A stretch of 64,000 nucleotides of DNA from Akkermansiaceae bacterium (GTDB lineage: Bacteria; Verrucomicrobiota; Verrucomicrobiia; Verrucomicrobiales; Akkermansiaceae), in contig JAGYIT010000006.1 in assembly GCA_018402445.1 (NCBI GenBank), forward strand, positions 310,001 through 374,000. Reading direction: 5' to 3'. How positions within the stretch are numbered: position 1 is the first letter of the stretch; each line of letters opens with the position of its first letter. The notes beneath the pieces were generated by a model that saw only the letters and a program-made list of their open reading frames with translations, searched no databases and was not told the origin of the DNA. Below, piece by piece: positions 36,182-44,312 of this stretch. The position numbers and the translations under genes were made by a program.

Positions 36182-36405
36182 GTGTTACCGGATCTGGGGA
36201 TGGCCGGGATGTTGCTGAAACGGGTGCGGTATTTTACCGACGGGGTGGTGATCGGGAGTAAGGGATTTGTGAACGAGGCGTTTGCGGGGGCGCGGGAGAG
36301 GTTTACGGAAAGGAGGAAGGATGGCGCGCGGAGGATGCGGGGAAGCGGTGCTCCGGCGGCGGCGGCGCTGTGGAGCATGAGGAATCTACGGGCGGGAGGC
36401 TGACA
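36182..36405 (+). pseudogene. C-terminal relic of a REP-associated tyrosine transposase
   Basis: The 73-residue reading contains LKRVRYFTDGVVIGSKGFVN, then EAF, RFTERRKDGARRMRG and ends in SMRNLRAGG. This matches the C-terminal part of RAYT (TnpA-REP, Y1 transposase) proteins, which end RVRYFTDGxxIGSxxFVxxxF...KRKTGARxxRG...LRDLR. The catalytic HUH and tyrosine regions are missing, so it cannot act. A separate N-terminal relic of the same family is at 40764-41025. Confidence 0.7.
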
Positions 36406-36408
36406 GAT

Positions 36409-38718
36409 TCACTCATCCCCGCGCCGCATTTGGAAGGGCGCGGAGGTGGTGATGGCGTGGATCAGCTCGGTGAGTTTGCCGTTGTTTTTCTCCATGTGGG
36501 CGGAGAGCTGTTGGATGGTGGTGGAGTCGTAATATTCCACGCCGCGGCCGATCGCGTAGGTGAGGAGTTTCCCGGAAAGGGTGCGGTAAAAGTCCGGGCG
36601 GCGCTTCTCGGCGAGGATGGCCTTGAGGGTGGCGACGTCGGCGAATTCCTCGCCGGTGACGAGCACGCCGGCGGTGTCGATGGGTTTGCCGGACTCCGTT
36701 TCGCGGAAGCGGCCGAGGGCATCGAAGTTTTCCAAACCGAGGCCGATGGGATCCATGCGGGCGTGGCAGCCGCGGCAATCGGGGTTCGCGCGGTGGATCT
36801 CCATCATCTCGCGCATGGTGGGGTTGGCTCCTTCCTTGGCGGCCTCGGTGAGTTCCGGAACATCGGGCGGGGCGGGCGGGGGCGGGGTGCCGAGGAGGTT
36901 TTCCAGCACGAACATGCCGCGTTTCACCGGGGAGGTGCGGGTCGGGTTCGAGCTGACGATGAGGAAAGTCCCCTGGGTCAGCAGGCCGCCGCGCTCGGGG
37001 TGCTCGGTGAGATCGACGGGGCGGAGTTCTTCCCCTTTCACGCCCTTCACCCCGTAGAAGGCGGCGAGGCGTTCGTTGAGGAAGGAGTAGCGGGCGGAGA
37101 TGAGTTCCTCGGCGGGGCGGCCTTCGCGGAGGATGAAATCGAAGAGCGCGAAGGTTTCCGCACGCATGTCGTTGCGGAGGCGGGGATCGAAAATTTCCGA
37201 GGCCTCGCGGTTGTTCGCGACGCCCAGGATGGTTGGCGCGGAGATCGCGGCGGTGGCGACATCGCGCGCCTGGAGCCACTGGCCGACGAAGTTTTCCGTG
37301 AGCCGCCGGGAGCGCGGGTCGGCGAGCATGCGGTCCACCTGCGGGCGGAGGTTGGCGCGGAGCTGTTTGTTGAAAGCCAGCGAGAGCAGCTCGTCGTCCG
37401 GGACGGAGGACCAGAGGAAAAAGGAGAGCCGCGAGGCGAGGGCGTATTCGTCGAGGGGGACGATCTTGTCCGGGTTGTTCGGCTCCGGCTGGATCTCGGC
37501 GCGGAACAGGAAACGCGGCGAGGCGAGGCAGGCGGCGATGGCCTGCTTGATGCCGTCCTGGAAGGTTTTCCCGGGCAGCTTGTCGATCTCCTCGACGATG
37601 GCCACGAGGCGCTCGATGTCGCTCGCCACGACGGGTCGGCGGAAGGCGCGGGAAACGAAGGAGCGCATGATTTTCCGCGCATAGGCTTTGGCGGCGGCGG
37701 GGTTTTCCGGAGCCGGACCATCGACGAGGATCATGCGGTGGCCTTTGGAAAACTCCTTCTGCGAGCCGTCCAGCGGTCCCTGGAGGATGAGCCTTTGGAG
37801 CGAAAGGTGGAGCGCCTCCTCGCCCTCGGCGGGCGGGCGGACGGGCTTGAGCGTGACCTTGATGGTGCGCTCGCCCTTCTTGAGATCCGCGGTCGCGGCG
37901 AGGTCGATGCTGCGGCGCTGATCCCAGCCGAGCGCCGCTTTCGAGAGGGATTTGTCGCCCGCCGATAATTCCAATGCGGCCTCGGCGGTGGTGGCTTCGG
38001 AGGCTCCCTGGATCGCGTATTGGAGGGTGAGCTGGTATTTCCCGTCCCATTTCACCGGCACCTGGAGCGTGAACTCCGCCTCGCCGGAAAACGGGATCCA
38101 CGTGGGCGGGACGGTCGGGTTCCTGAAATCCCCGGCGGGGAACTCCACGCGCGGCACCTGCGCCGAGGCATCATCCGGCAGCGCGAGATTCACCACCTCC
38201 TCGGCGGCCGTGAGGTATTTCTCCATGAGCAGCGGGGAGATGGAGAGGACGTCGCCGATGTTGTCGAAGCCGTATCCGGTGTCGTCCGGCGGGAAGGCCT
38301 CGGCGGTGTCGTATTCCACGCCGAGCAGGTCGAAGACGGCGTTGCGGTATTCCTCGCGGTTGAGGCGGCGTAGCGTCACGCGGCCGGGATCGGGCTTCTC
38401 GGGATCGAGCTTGAAAACTGCGGTCTCGATCCATGAAAGCAGCTTGCGCGTATCCTCCGCGCTGGGCTGATCCTCATCGAAGGGCGGCATGATCTGCGAG
38501 CGCAGGTTCCGCCACACCGGCATCCAGTGCTCGCGGTCACCGAGGTGCGCGGAAAGATCCTTGAAGGTGTCCATGCGGAAATCGCCCTCGCGCGAGCCGT
38601 CACCGTGGCAGTCGTAGCAATAGCGAACGAGCAGCGGCTGGATTTCCGATTTAAAAGCCTCATCGGCCATGGCGGAGGCACCGAGGAGCAGAAACGGGAA
38701 AAGGCGTGGGGCGGTCAA
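36409..38718 (-). CDS. DUF1587/DUF1592/DUF1588/DUF1585 cytochrome-like secreted protein
   Basis: This 769-residue protein has a signal peptide (PRLFPFLLLGASAMAD). The N-terminal heme-type motif is CYDCH (VRYCYDCHGDGSREGDF), followed by the DUF1587 block TLRRLNREEYRNAVFDLLGV and a carbohydrate-binding-like insert (about 190-310). DUF1592 (YALASRLSFFLWSSVPDDEL), DUF1588 (LLTQGTFLIVSSNPTRTSPV) with a second heme motif (CRGCHARMDPIGLGLENFD), and DUF1585 (LSGKLLTYAIGRGVEYYD) come next. The architecture is typical of Planctomycetes-Verrucomicrobia. A partner DUF1552 gene usually follows; it is absent here, where a transposase relic begins 3 bases beyond the stop. Function is unproven, probably redox-linked polymer breakdown. 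Confidence 0.9.
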   Translation of the reverse strand: MTAPRLFPFLLLGASAMADEAFKSEIQPLLVRYCYDCHGDGSREGDFRMDTFKDLSAHLGDREHWMPVWRNLRSQIMPPFDEDQPSAEDTRKLLSWIETAVFKLDPEKPDPGRVTLRRLNREEYRNAVFDLLGVEYDTAEAFPPDDTGYGFDNIGDVLSISPLLMEKYLTAAEEVVNLALPDDASAQVPRVEFPAGDFRNPTVPPTWIPFSGEAEFTLQVPVKWDGKYQLTLQYAIQGASEATTAEAALELSAGDKSLSKAALGWDQRRSIDLAATADLKKGERTIKVTLKPVRPPAEGEEALHLSLQRLILQGPLDGSQKEFSKGHRMILVDGPAPENPAAAKAYARKIMRSFVSRAFRRPVVASDIERLVAIVEEIDKLPGKTFQDGIKQAIAACLASPRFLFRAEIQPEPNNPDKIVPLDEYALASRLSFFLWSSVPDDELLSLAFNKQLRANLRPQVDRMLADPRSRRLTENFVGQWLQARDVATAAISAPTILGVANNREASEIFDPRLRNDMRAETFALFDFILREGRPAEELISARYSFLNERLAAFYGVKGVKGEELRPVDLTEHPERGGLLTQGTFLIVSSNPTRTSPVKRGMFVLENLLGTPPPPAPPDVPELTEAAKEGANPTMREMMEIHRANPDCRGCHARMDPIGLGLENFDALGRFRETESGKPIDTAGVLVTGEEFADVATLKAILAEKRRPDFYRTLSGKLLTYAIGRGVEYYDSTTIQQLSAHMEKNNGKLTELIHAITTSAPFQMRRGDE

Positions 38719-38808
38719 AGTGTTTTAAATACGTCACGGAAATCTAGCCACTTTCACCGGCTTGTAAAACTAAGCTTCCTTCTTATCTACACCCATCCCG
38801 TTTAACTT

Positions 38809-39376
38809 GTGGTTTCTTGGATTTATCGCCGCACAGGTTCACAATTGCTGAAAGCTGGACATTGCGCGGCGATCCCGCAGTTTCGCGGCGTGTGCGGATT
38901 CGATTGGACGGGCTGGCGGGGCGAGATTGAGGCGACCCTGATGTTCGTCGTGCGCGGTGGCGAGATCTTGCTCATCGAGAAAAAGCGCGGCCACGGCGCG
39001 GGCAAGGTCAACGGCCCCGGCGGCAAGATCGATCCCGGCGAGACCCCGCTCCAATGCGCCGTCCGCGAGACCGAGGAGGAGCTGCTCATTTCCGTGAAGC
39101 GACGCGCGCAAGGTCGGCGAGCTGTGGTTTCGCATGTCGGATTGCCCGGACATCTTCTGCCACGTGTTCCTCGGCTCCGATTTCACCGGCACACCCACCG
39201 AAACGGACGAGGCCGTGCCGCTCTGGTCGCCGCTCGATTCCATCCCCTACGACCGCATGTGGGAGGACGACCGCCACTGGCTCCCCCTGATCCTTTCCGG
39301 CCGGAGCTTCGTCGGGAAATTCGTCTTCGAGGGCGAAACGATGGTTTGGAAAGAAATCACCGACGCTGCATACTGA
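38809..39376 (+). pseudogene. NUDIX hydrolase with one frameshift
   Basis: The first part reads [20 protein letters not shown], then [20 protein letters not shown] and RETEEELLI, a NUDIX box (GxxxxxExxxxxxxRExxEExxxx) resembling MutT/8-oxo-dGTPase types. After about 39095-39110 the frame changes by one base, and the C-terminal half continues in the next frame: [17 protein letters not shown], then [20 protein letters not shown] to the stop at 39376. Read together they make a normal-length protein of about 160 residues. The start is uncertain: a GTG at 38890 fits the family better than the ATG at 38809. rlmN begins 6 bases further on. Confidence 0.75.
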
Positions 39377-39381
39377 CACCC

Positions 39382-40455
39382 ATGTCCTCCCCTCTCTCCG
39401 CCCTCCCCGGCCAATCCCCGGAAGCCCTCGCCGCCTGGCTTTCCGCCCAGGGCGAGCCCGCCTTCCGCGCCAAGCAGATCCTCGACTGGGTCTGGAAAAA
39501 GAAAGCCGCGTCGTTCGATGAAATGACCAACCTCCCCGCCGCGTTGCGGGAAAAACTCGCCGCCTCCTTCCGCCTCAGCGCCCTAACCCACACCACCACC
39601 CAGGGCAGCGCCGACACCACGCGGAAGTTCCTCTTCCGCCTCCACGACGGCCGCTACATCGAGTCCGTCCTAATCCCCGCGAACCCCGCCCTCTACGGCG
39701 AAAAATCCGACCGCCGCACCCTTTGCGTGTCCTCGCAGGTCGGCTGCGCATACGGCTGCAAGTTCTGCGCCTCCGGCCTCGCCGGCTACACGCGGAACCT
39801 AGACCCCGCCGAGATTGCCGGACAAGTGCTTGAGGCCGAGAAAATCTCCGGTGAGCGCGTGGATAATCTCGTCTTCATGGGCATGGGCGAACCGATGGCG
39901 AACTTCGACAACCTCATGGCCGCCATCGCCCTCATCACCGGCCCGGAAACCCTCCAGCTCGGCGCTCGCCACCTCACCATCTCCACCTCTGGCCTCGCCC
40001 CGCAGATCCGGAAACTCGCGGATCATCCCCAGCAGATCCGCCTCGCCATCTCCTTCCACGGAGCCACCGACGAAGTCCGCGACCGCATCATGCCGGTGAA
40101 CAAAAAGTATCCCGTGTCCGAGCTGATGGATGCCCTCGCCCATTGGAACACCACGAAAAAGCAGAAGCTCACCCTCGAATACATCCTCATCAAGGGCGTC
40201 AACGATTCCCTCGACCAAGCCGCCATCCTCGCCCGCCACGCCCGCCACGTTTCCGCCAAGGTGAACCTCATCCCCTACAACACCGTCGAGGGACTTGAGT
40301 GGGAGCGCCCCGCCCTCTCCCACTGTCGCGCCTTTCAGGACATCCTGAAAAACGTCGGCGTTACCGCCACCCTCCGCATCGAGAAAGGCCATGACATCGA
40401 CGCCGCATGCGGCCAGCTCCGCCTGAAACGGGAAACGGCCGAGGGCATTGTCTGA
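39382..40455 (+). CDS. rlmN: 23S rRNA (adenine2503-C2)-methyltransferase
   Basis: Starting at the ATG at 39382 the protein has 357 residues. It is a radical SAM enzyme that methylates A2503 of 23S rRNA and A37 of some tRNAs. Motifs are [15 protein letters not shown] at the N-terminus, [20 protein letters not shown] (CxxxCxxC cluster ligands), [43 protein letters not shown] and [16 protein letters not shown] with the C-terminal reactive cysteine. The upstream frame is continuous with the first NUDIX segment, but the family N-terminus begins at the chosen ATG. Confidence 0.96.
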   Translation: MSSPLSALPGQSPEALAAWLSAQGEPAFRAKQILDWVWKKKAASFDEMTNLPAALREKLAASFRLSALTHTTTQGSADTTRKFLFRLHDGRYIESVLIPANPALYGEKSDRRTLCVSSQVGCAYGCKFCASGLAGYTRNLDPAEIAGQVLEAEKISGERVDNLVFMGMGEPMANFDNLMAAIALITGPETLQLGARHLTISTSGLAPQIRKLADHPQQIRLAISFHGATDEVRDRIMPVNKKYPVSELMDALAHWNTTKKQKLTLEYILIKGVNDSLDQAAILARHARHVSAKVNLIPYNTVEGLEWERPALSHCRAFQDILKNVGVTATLRIEKGHDIDAACGQLRLKRETAEGIV

Positions 40456-40576
40456 TTTTTTGTCGGCATCCGTCCGGGTGCATTTCCGGGCATTGTAACA
40501 AAGCGAATCACCAACCAACCACCGATCATCTATGAAAACACTTCTACTCAGAAGTGTCGATTCTTTGCCCTATGAA
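40456..40576. other. Left flank of the transposon scar
   Basis: No gene is supported. A short reading beginning MKTLLLRSVDSLPYEP at 40532 runs into the miniature element at 40577, so it may be the start of a gene that the insertion interrupted. No matching continuation was recognised on the far side at 42406. Confidence 0.35.
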
Positions 40577-40763
40577 CCTAGAATCCGCAGTTGGAAAGAG
40601 GATGAGAGGCGCAAGTGGGGTCAAGTAACGGCTGATGAGGAATTTGAAATCCAGTTCTCCTTCACCCGTTGGGTGAACCAGTTATGCGTTGGTTTTCGTC
40701 TTCAAGCGCCGCTACGATAAGCACTTGCGCTTCCTATCCTCAATCTCAACTGTGGATTAGAGG
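40577..40763 (-). mobile_element. 187-bp miniature derivative (MITE) of the adjacent IS1380-like element
   Basis: The ends are CCTAGAATCCGCAGTTG (left) and CAACTGTGGATTAGAGG (right), imperfect inverted repeats. The first 64 bases are the inverted copy of the right end of the element at 41273-42405 (its 42340-42405). The rest is the inverted copy of that element's left end (41273 to about 41400). The miniature is therefore the full element with everything between the two ends deleted, inserted in the opposite orientation. Confidence 0.85.
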
Positions 40764-41025
40764 ATCATCCCGGTGCCCAGATTCGGTTCCGGCGTCTCCA
40801 GCAAAAGGTGGAAACCTGCCCGCCGAAGCTTTATGCGAAGGCCGGGTGGTTTCTCATCAGCACCCAGGCATGGACACGCCAGCCGTGGCTCCCGCAAACC
40901 TGCCCCAGCCGGAACAGGAACGCCTTCCTGTCATCATCCCCCTCGAAAACGGCTTTCCCCCCATCCCCGCGCGCCATCACATGATAAACCGCTCCGGGGT
41001 ATTGGTGGCGCAACGCTCTCGGCAT
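40764..41025 (-). pseudogene. N-terminal relic of a REP-associated tyrosine transposase
   Basis: From an ATG at 41025 the minus strand reads MPRALRHQYPGAVYHVMARG, then DDDRKAFLFRLGQVCGSHGW and VLMRNH, the typical start of RAYT/Y1 proteins with half of the HUH-type region. About 32 extra bases then break the frame, after which HLLLETPEPNLGTG resumes. The gene ends abruptly at the boundary of the miniature element (40763). It is inactive. Just upstream (41085-41110) is a tandem TGACCCCAAAAA repeat. Confidence 0.8.
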
Positions 41026-41272
41026 ACTGCGATTCCACTCCTCAATCCGCTTCCCGACAAGAAAAATGTTGCGATGAAGCACCTGACCCCAAAAACTGAC
41101 CCCAAAAAACACCTGGTACCAAAAACAAATTAAAATGATAAAACGATTAAGCATTATATCGGCCTTATATTCCCTTATTTGCTCGATAAGATGGAGTAGG
41201 GAAGCGGGGATTGATCCGATCGGTTTGTCTGCATGACGAATGCCCGGCGGATGGGTGCGGCGCTGCTATGAG
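41026..41272. other. AT-rich spacer between RAYT relic and IS1380-like element
   Basis: This contains the upstream side of the RAYT relic, two tandem copies of TGACCCCAAAAA near 41085-41110 and an AT-rich stretch (around 41128-41190) unlike its surroundings. No gene is supported. Confidence 0.4.
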
Positions 41273-42405
41273 CCTCTAATCCGCAGTTGAGATTGAGGAT
41301 AGGAAGCGCAAGTGCTTATCGTAGCGGCGCTTGAAGACGAAAACCAACGCACAACTGGTTCACCCAACGGGTGAAGGAGAACTGGATTTCAAATTCCTGC
41401 CTGCGGGCGGGCAATTTCACCTGCGCGGCAGTGACGAGGCGCTCACCCCGTATGGCGGATTGGTGGCGTGGGATCACTTTATGGAACGTTGCGGTGCAAT
41501 CACCGAGCAAATGATCCATCACGCCATCCCACCCAATGCCGTGGCTGATTGGGACTCCACCGTGATCCCGCGCTACGGCAAGCAAGAGGATACAGCAATT
41601 GGCTACAACCCGCAAAAACCCGGCCGCCCCAGCCATCATCCGCTTGCCTGCGTGATTGGCGGCACGCGCCTGTGCCTTCACATGGAATGGCGCAAAGGCA
41701 ACACCGTGAGCGCCAGCGGCTGGATCGAAGCGATGGAAAAAGTCTGGCGAAGCCCCATCGCCCAGCACCGCATCCGGCTCAACCGCGGTGACATCGGCTT
41801 CGGCCAGGAAGCCATCATGGCTTGGCACGAACAAGGCAAAGGCAAGCGTCCCTCCTTCCTCTTCAAACTCAAGCTCACCGCCAACGTCAAAAAGGCGATC
41901 GCCGCCATTCGCTGGGACGACTGGCAGGGCAAATCGTGCCACTCTACCGTCAGCGGGCGGATGCCGAAAACGTCTTTGACGAACTCAAGAACCAATGGGG
42001 CTTTTCCGGGTTCTGTTCGCAAAAGGCGGCGGTGAGTCAGAGTTCGGCGCGCATGTTGTTGCTCGTTTACAACCTGTGGAGCCTGTTCGTGCGGGTGCTC
42101 AAAAACCAGGGAGGCCACACCGAGGCGATCAAAAGCCGCTACGAGCTGCTGCTCATCCCCGCCAAGATGGTGCTGAGTGGACGGCGAAAAATTGTCAAAC
42201 TGGCGGTTGGAAGCAGGTTCGCCAGCTTCCTGAAGCAAGCCTACCAGCGGCTTGAAGAGTGGCTGGGCCAAACTGCGCCGCAGTTGAGCTTGAGCATGGG
42301 CAAAGCTCCTCCGTGGCTGCTGTTTGACCCCACCCAAACCACCTCATCAGCCGTTACTTGACCCCACTTGCGCCTCTCATCCTCTTTCCAACTGCGGATT
42401 CTAGG
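41273..42405 (+). mobile_element. Internally deleted IS1380-family insertion sequence
   Basis: The 1133-bp element has terminal inverted repeats CCTCTAATCCGCAGTTG (41273-41289) and CAACTGCGGATTCTAGG (42389-42405). The CCT...AGG ends and the transposase type fit IS1380. Full members are longer, about 1.5-2 kb, consistent with the internal losses in its transposase. No target-site duplication is evident, perhaps because of later rearrangement with the miniature copy at 40577. Confidence 0.85.
41331..42361 (+). pseudogene. IS1380-family DDE transposase, broken
   Basis: The reading starts like a family N-terminus (LTPYGGLVAWDHFMERCG). About 100 residues expected before the first catalytic aspartate are then missing. 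DWDSTVIPRYGKQEDTAIGY and KPGRPSHHPLACVIGG supply the first DDE aspartate region. After RWDDWQGK a further block, usually carrying the second aspartate, is missing and the frame slips by one base at about 41940-41944. The next frame gives VPLYRQRADAENVFDELKNQ with the catalytic glutamate, then LVYNLWSLFVRVL and the end at 42361. It cannot encode an active enzyme. Confidence 0.85.
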
Positions 42406-42542
42406 ATCAACTGCTGCTATAGAGTCTAGATAGGGGTCATTGATGGGTAGATTCGCAGGTTTTGAAATTTTCTGCGAGGAACCGAGTGCGAAAATTTGGG
42501 GCTCTGCGAATTTTCGTGTTGACAGCATGTTGTTCCTGAGAA

Positions 42543-42556
42543 AAAACGTTTCACCA
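42543..42556 (+). promoter_or_regulatory. LacI-type operator candidate upstream of the beta-strand-repeat gene
   Basis: AAAACGTTTCACCA, with the AAACGTTT palindromic core and central CG typical of LacI/GalR operators, lies 35 bases upstream of the ATG at 42591. The identical 14 bases recur at 62323-62336 before a sulfatase gene next to a lacI-type regulator. A TTGACA hexamer (42519-42524) lies just upstream, and a CGAAAATT...AATTTTCG inverted repeat spans 42489-42516. Confidence 0.6.
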
Positions 42557-42590
42557 CTTGGTGTATCTGCCTACAAAAACCCACTTACTT

Positions 42591-44138
42591 ATGAAACCAA
42601 TGAAACCAAACCGTAAGAACCTACTCCTCGCCGCCATTTCGCTCACGCTCACCGCGCCTTCCGTGCACGCTGGACAAACCTGGGACGGCGGCGGCACCAA
42701 CAACAACTGGACTTCGCCCGCCAACTGGGATGGAAATGCCACCGCGAGTACAGGCTTAGCTGTCAACTTCCAAGGTGAGCTCCGCACGGCCGTGATCGTC
42801 AACCTCACCGCCGACACTATTATTAACGGGATCAATTTCACCAACGATGGCACCGCAGGCAAGACGGCCGCCTTCAGCCTCACAGGGAATCGCGTTGTTC
42901 AAAACAGCAACATCACTACGACGGCATCGTCGTCCACGATCACCGACACCATCGGGATCGACATGATTTTCAATGCTTCCCGGAGCATCAACACGGGTTT
43001 GAATCACAATCTCACCATCACCGGGATCATCAGTCAGGATGCAACGAACAGCAACCTCACCAAGCAAGGCGCGGGCACTCTGACGCTCAGTAACTCAGCC
43101 AACACCTTCGCCGGCCAAGTTCTCTCGGATTCCGGGACGATCCAGGTCACCAAGTTGGAGAATACGGGAACCGCCAGCAGCGTCGGATCTGGCACTGGCT
43201 CGCTCCGTCTGGGCTTTAATGCCAACGCAACCCTCGAATACATCGGCACCACTGATAGCAGCACCAACAAGGTCTTCCAAATCGGCCCCAACGCGGCCAC
43301 GAACACGGGCAGCGCGACGATTCTTAACAACGGCAGTGGTAAGCTCACGTTCACCGCCGCTACTTTCAATTCAAATGCTGGCGGCGCCGTCACGGTAGCC
43401 CGTGCGCTGACGCTTGGCGGCACTTACACCGGGGCAGCCAACGAAATCTCAGGCATTATCCGCGACCACAACACAGCCGGTGGAGGCACCGTCTCGCTCA
43501 CCAAGGAGGGAGCAAGCACATGGGCTCTCTCCGGCGCGAACACCTACACTGGCGCGACCAATGTCACCGGCGGCACACTCGTCATCAACGGCAGCACTTC
43601 CACCAGTATTGTTACGGTAGACAGTGGTGCCACGCTCGGCGGTAGCGGTACGGTGGGAGGAGCGACGACCGTGAACGGAACCTTCGCCCCTGGTCAAAGC
43701 CCGGGAACTATGACGTTCGAAAACACGCTGACTCTCGCCGGATCAACGATCATGGAGATCGACGGCAATAGCGGTGCAGGAGTCACCGGCGGTCATGACT
43801 TTGTGAACCTGACGGGAGCAGATGTGGCGGGAACGCTCACTTACGGCGGCACAATGACCCTCGACATCGGTACTATTTTCGGTGCGGGCAGTTATTCATG
43901 GAATCTCTTCGATTTCGCAAGCGAGTCCGGCTCATTCACCAGTATCACCTTGGCCGACCAGTATTCGGGCAGCTTAACCGACGCCGGCGGCGGTAACTGG
44001 GGTCTGACCAGTGGTGACGAAACCTGGTCTTTCTCCGAATCAACGGGCGTCCTTGGCCTAACGGTCATCCCTGAGCCCCACGCTGCACTTCTCAGCAGCC
44101 TCGGCCTTCTCGCCCTGCTGCGCCGCCGCCGAAACTGA
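42591..44138 (+). CDS. Autotransporter-associated beta-strand-repeat protein with PEP-CTERM tail
   Basis: From the ATG at 42591 the protein has 515 residues with a signal peptide (RKNLLLAAISLTLTAPSVHA). It starts with the passenger phrase WDGGGTNNNWTSPANWDGNA and contains several beta-strand repeat units (LTKQGAGTLTLSNSANTFAG, LTKEGASTWALSGANTYTGA) that predict a right-handed beta-helix. The C-terminus PEPHAALLSSLGLLALLRRRRN is a PEP-CTERM sorting signal, so it would be processed by exosortase and released or anchored outside. There is no outer-membrane beta-barrel, so it is not a true autotransporter. It is the first gene of the right-hand locus and carries the LacI-like operator. Confidence 0.88.
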   Translation: MKPMKPNRKNLLLAAISLTLTAPSVHAGQTWDGGGTNNNWTSPANWDGNATASTGLAVNFQGELRTAVIVNLTADTIINGINFTNDGTAGKTAAFSLTGNRVVQNSNITTTASSSTITDTIGIDMIFNASRSINTGLNHNLTITGIISQDATNSNLTKQGAGTLTLSNSANTFAGQVLSDSGTIQVTKLENTGTASSVGSGTGSLRLGFNANATLEYIGTTDSSTNKVFQIGPNAATNTGSATILNNGSGKLTFTAATFNSNAGGAVTVARALTLGGTYTGAANEISGIIRDHNTAGGGTVSLTKEGASTWALSGANTYTGATNVTGGTLVINGSTSTSIVTVDSGATLGGSGTVGGATTVNGTFAPGQSPGTMTFENTLTLAGSTIMEIDGNSGAGVTGGHDFVNLTGADVAGTLTYGGTMTLDIGTIFGAGSYSWNLFDFASESGSFTSITLADQYSGSLTDAGGGNWGLTSGDETWSFSESTGVLGLTVIPEPHAALLSSLGLLALLRRRRN

Positions 44139-44167
44139 GGGGCGATCTCGAGTTTCCTGAGCAAGGT

Positions 44168-44204
44168 GCCCGCAGGTAATGCCGAACACGGCATTGCCGC
44201 GGGC
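44168..44204 (+). terminator. Possible terminator hairpin after the beta-strand-repeat gene
   Basis: GCCCGCAGGTAATGCC and GGCATTGCCGCGGGC pair as a 15-bp stem with one bulge and a 6-base loop. Only a short pyrimidine run (TTCCCTC) follows, so it may be a terminator or merely an mRNA-stabilising hairpin. Confidence 0.45.
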
Positions 44205-44312
44205 TTCCCTCAGGTGTCCCTTCATATCAAATCGCTACGTCCCTGAAATCTACCCTAGCCCGCATACTCCGAGTCTGGATTCTCCATTTTACCGTGCCAG
44301 ATTCACCAACCC

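Noticed and set aside
36370..37968. 532-codon plus-strand frame opposite the DUF1592-type gene
   Set aside because: Shadow frame: strongly biased composition (G, E, A, V, R), no motif, and fully antisense to a well-supported gene.
36409..38718. Possible multiheme cytochrome
   Set aside because: Only two CxxCH motifs are present and the rest matches DUF1587/1592/1588/1585, so a multiheme electron-transfer protein is not supported.
38809..40455. A fused NUDIX-RlmN protein
   Set aside because: The continuous frame arises only because the NUDIX gene is frameshifted. The C-terminal NUDIX half lies in another frame that ends 6 bases before the rlmN start.
42591..44138. True type V autotransporter
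   Set aside because: The beta-strand repeats are autotransporter-associated, but there is no C-terminal beta-barrel; the end is a PEP-CTERM signal.
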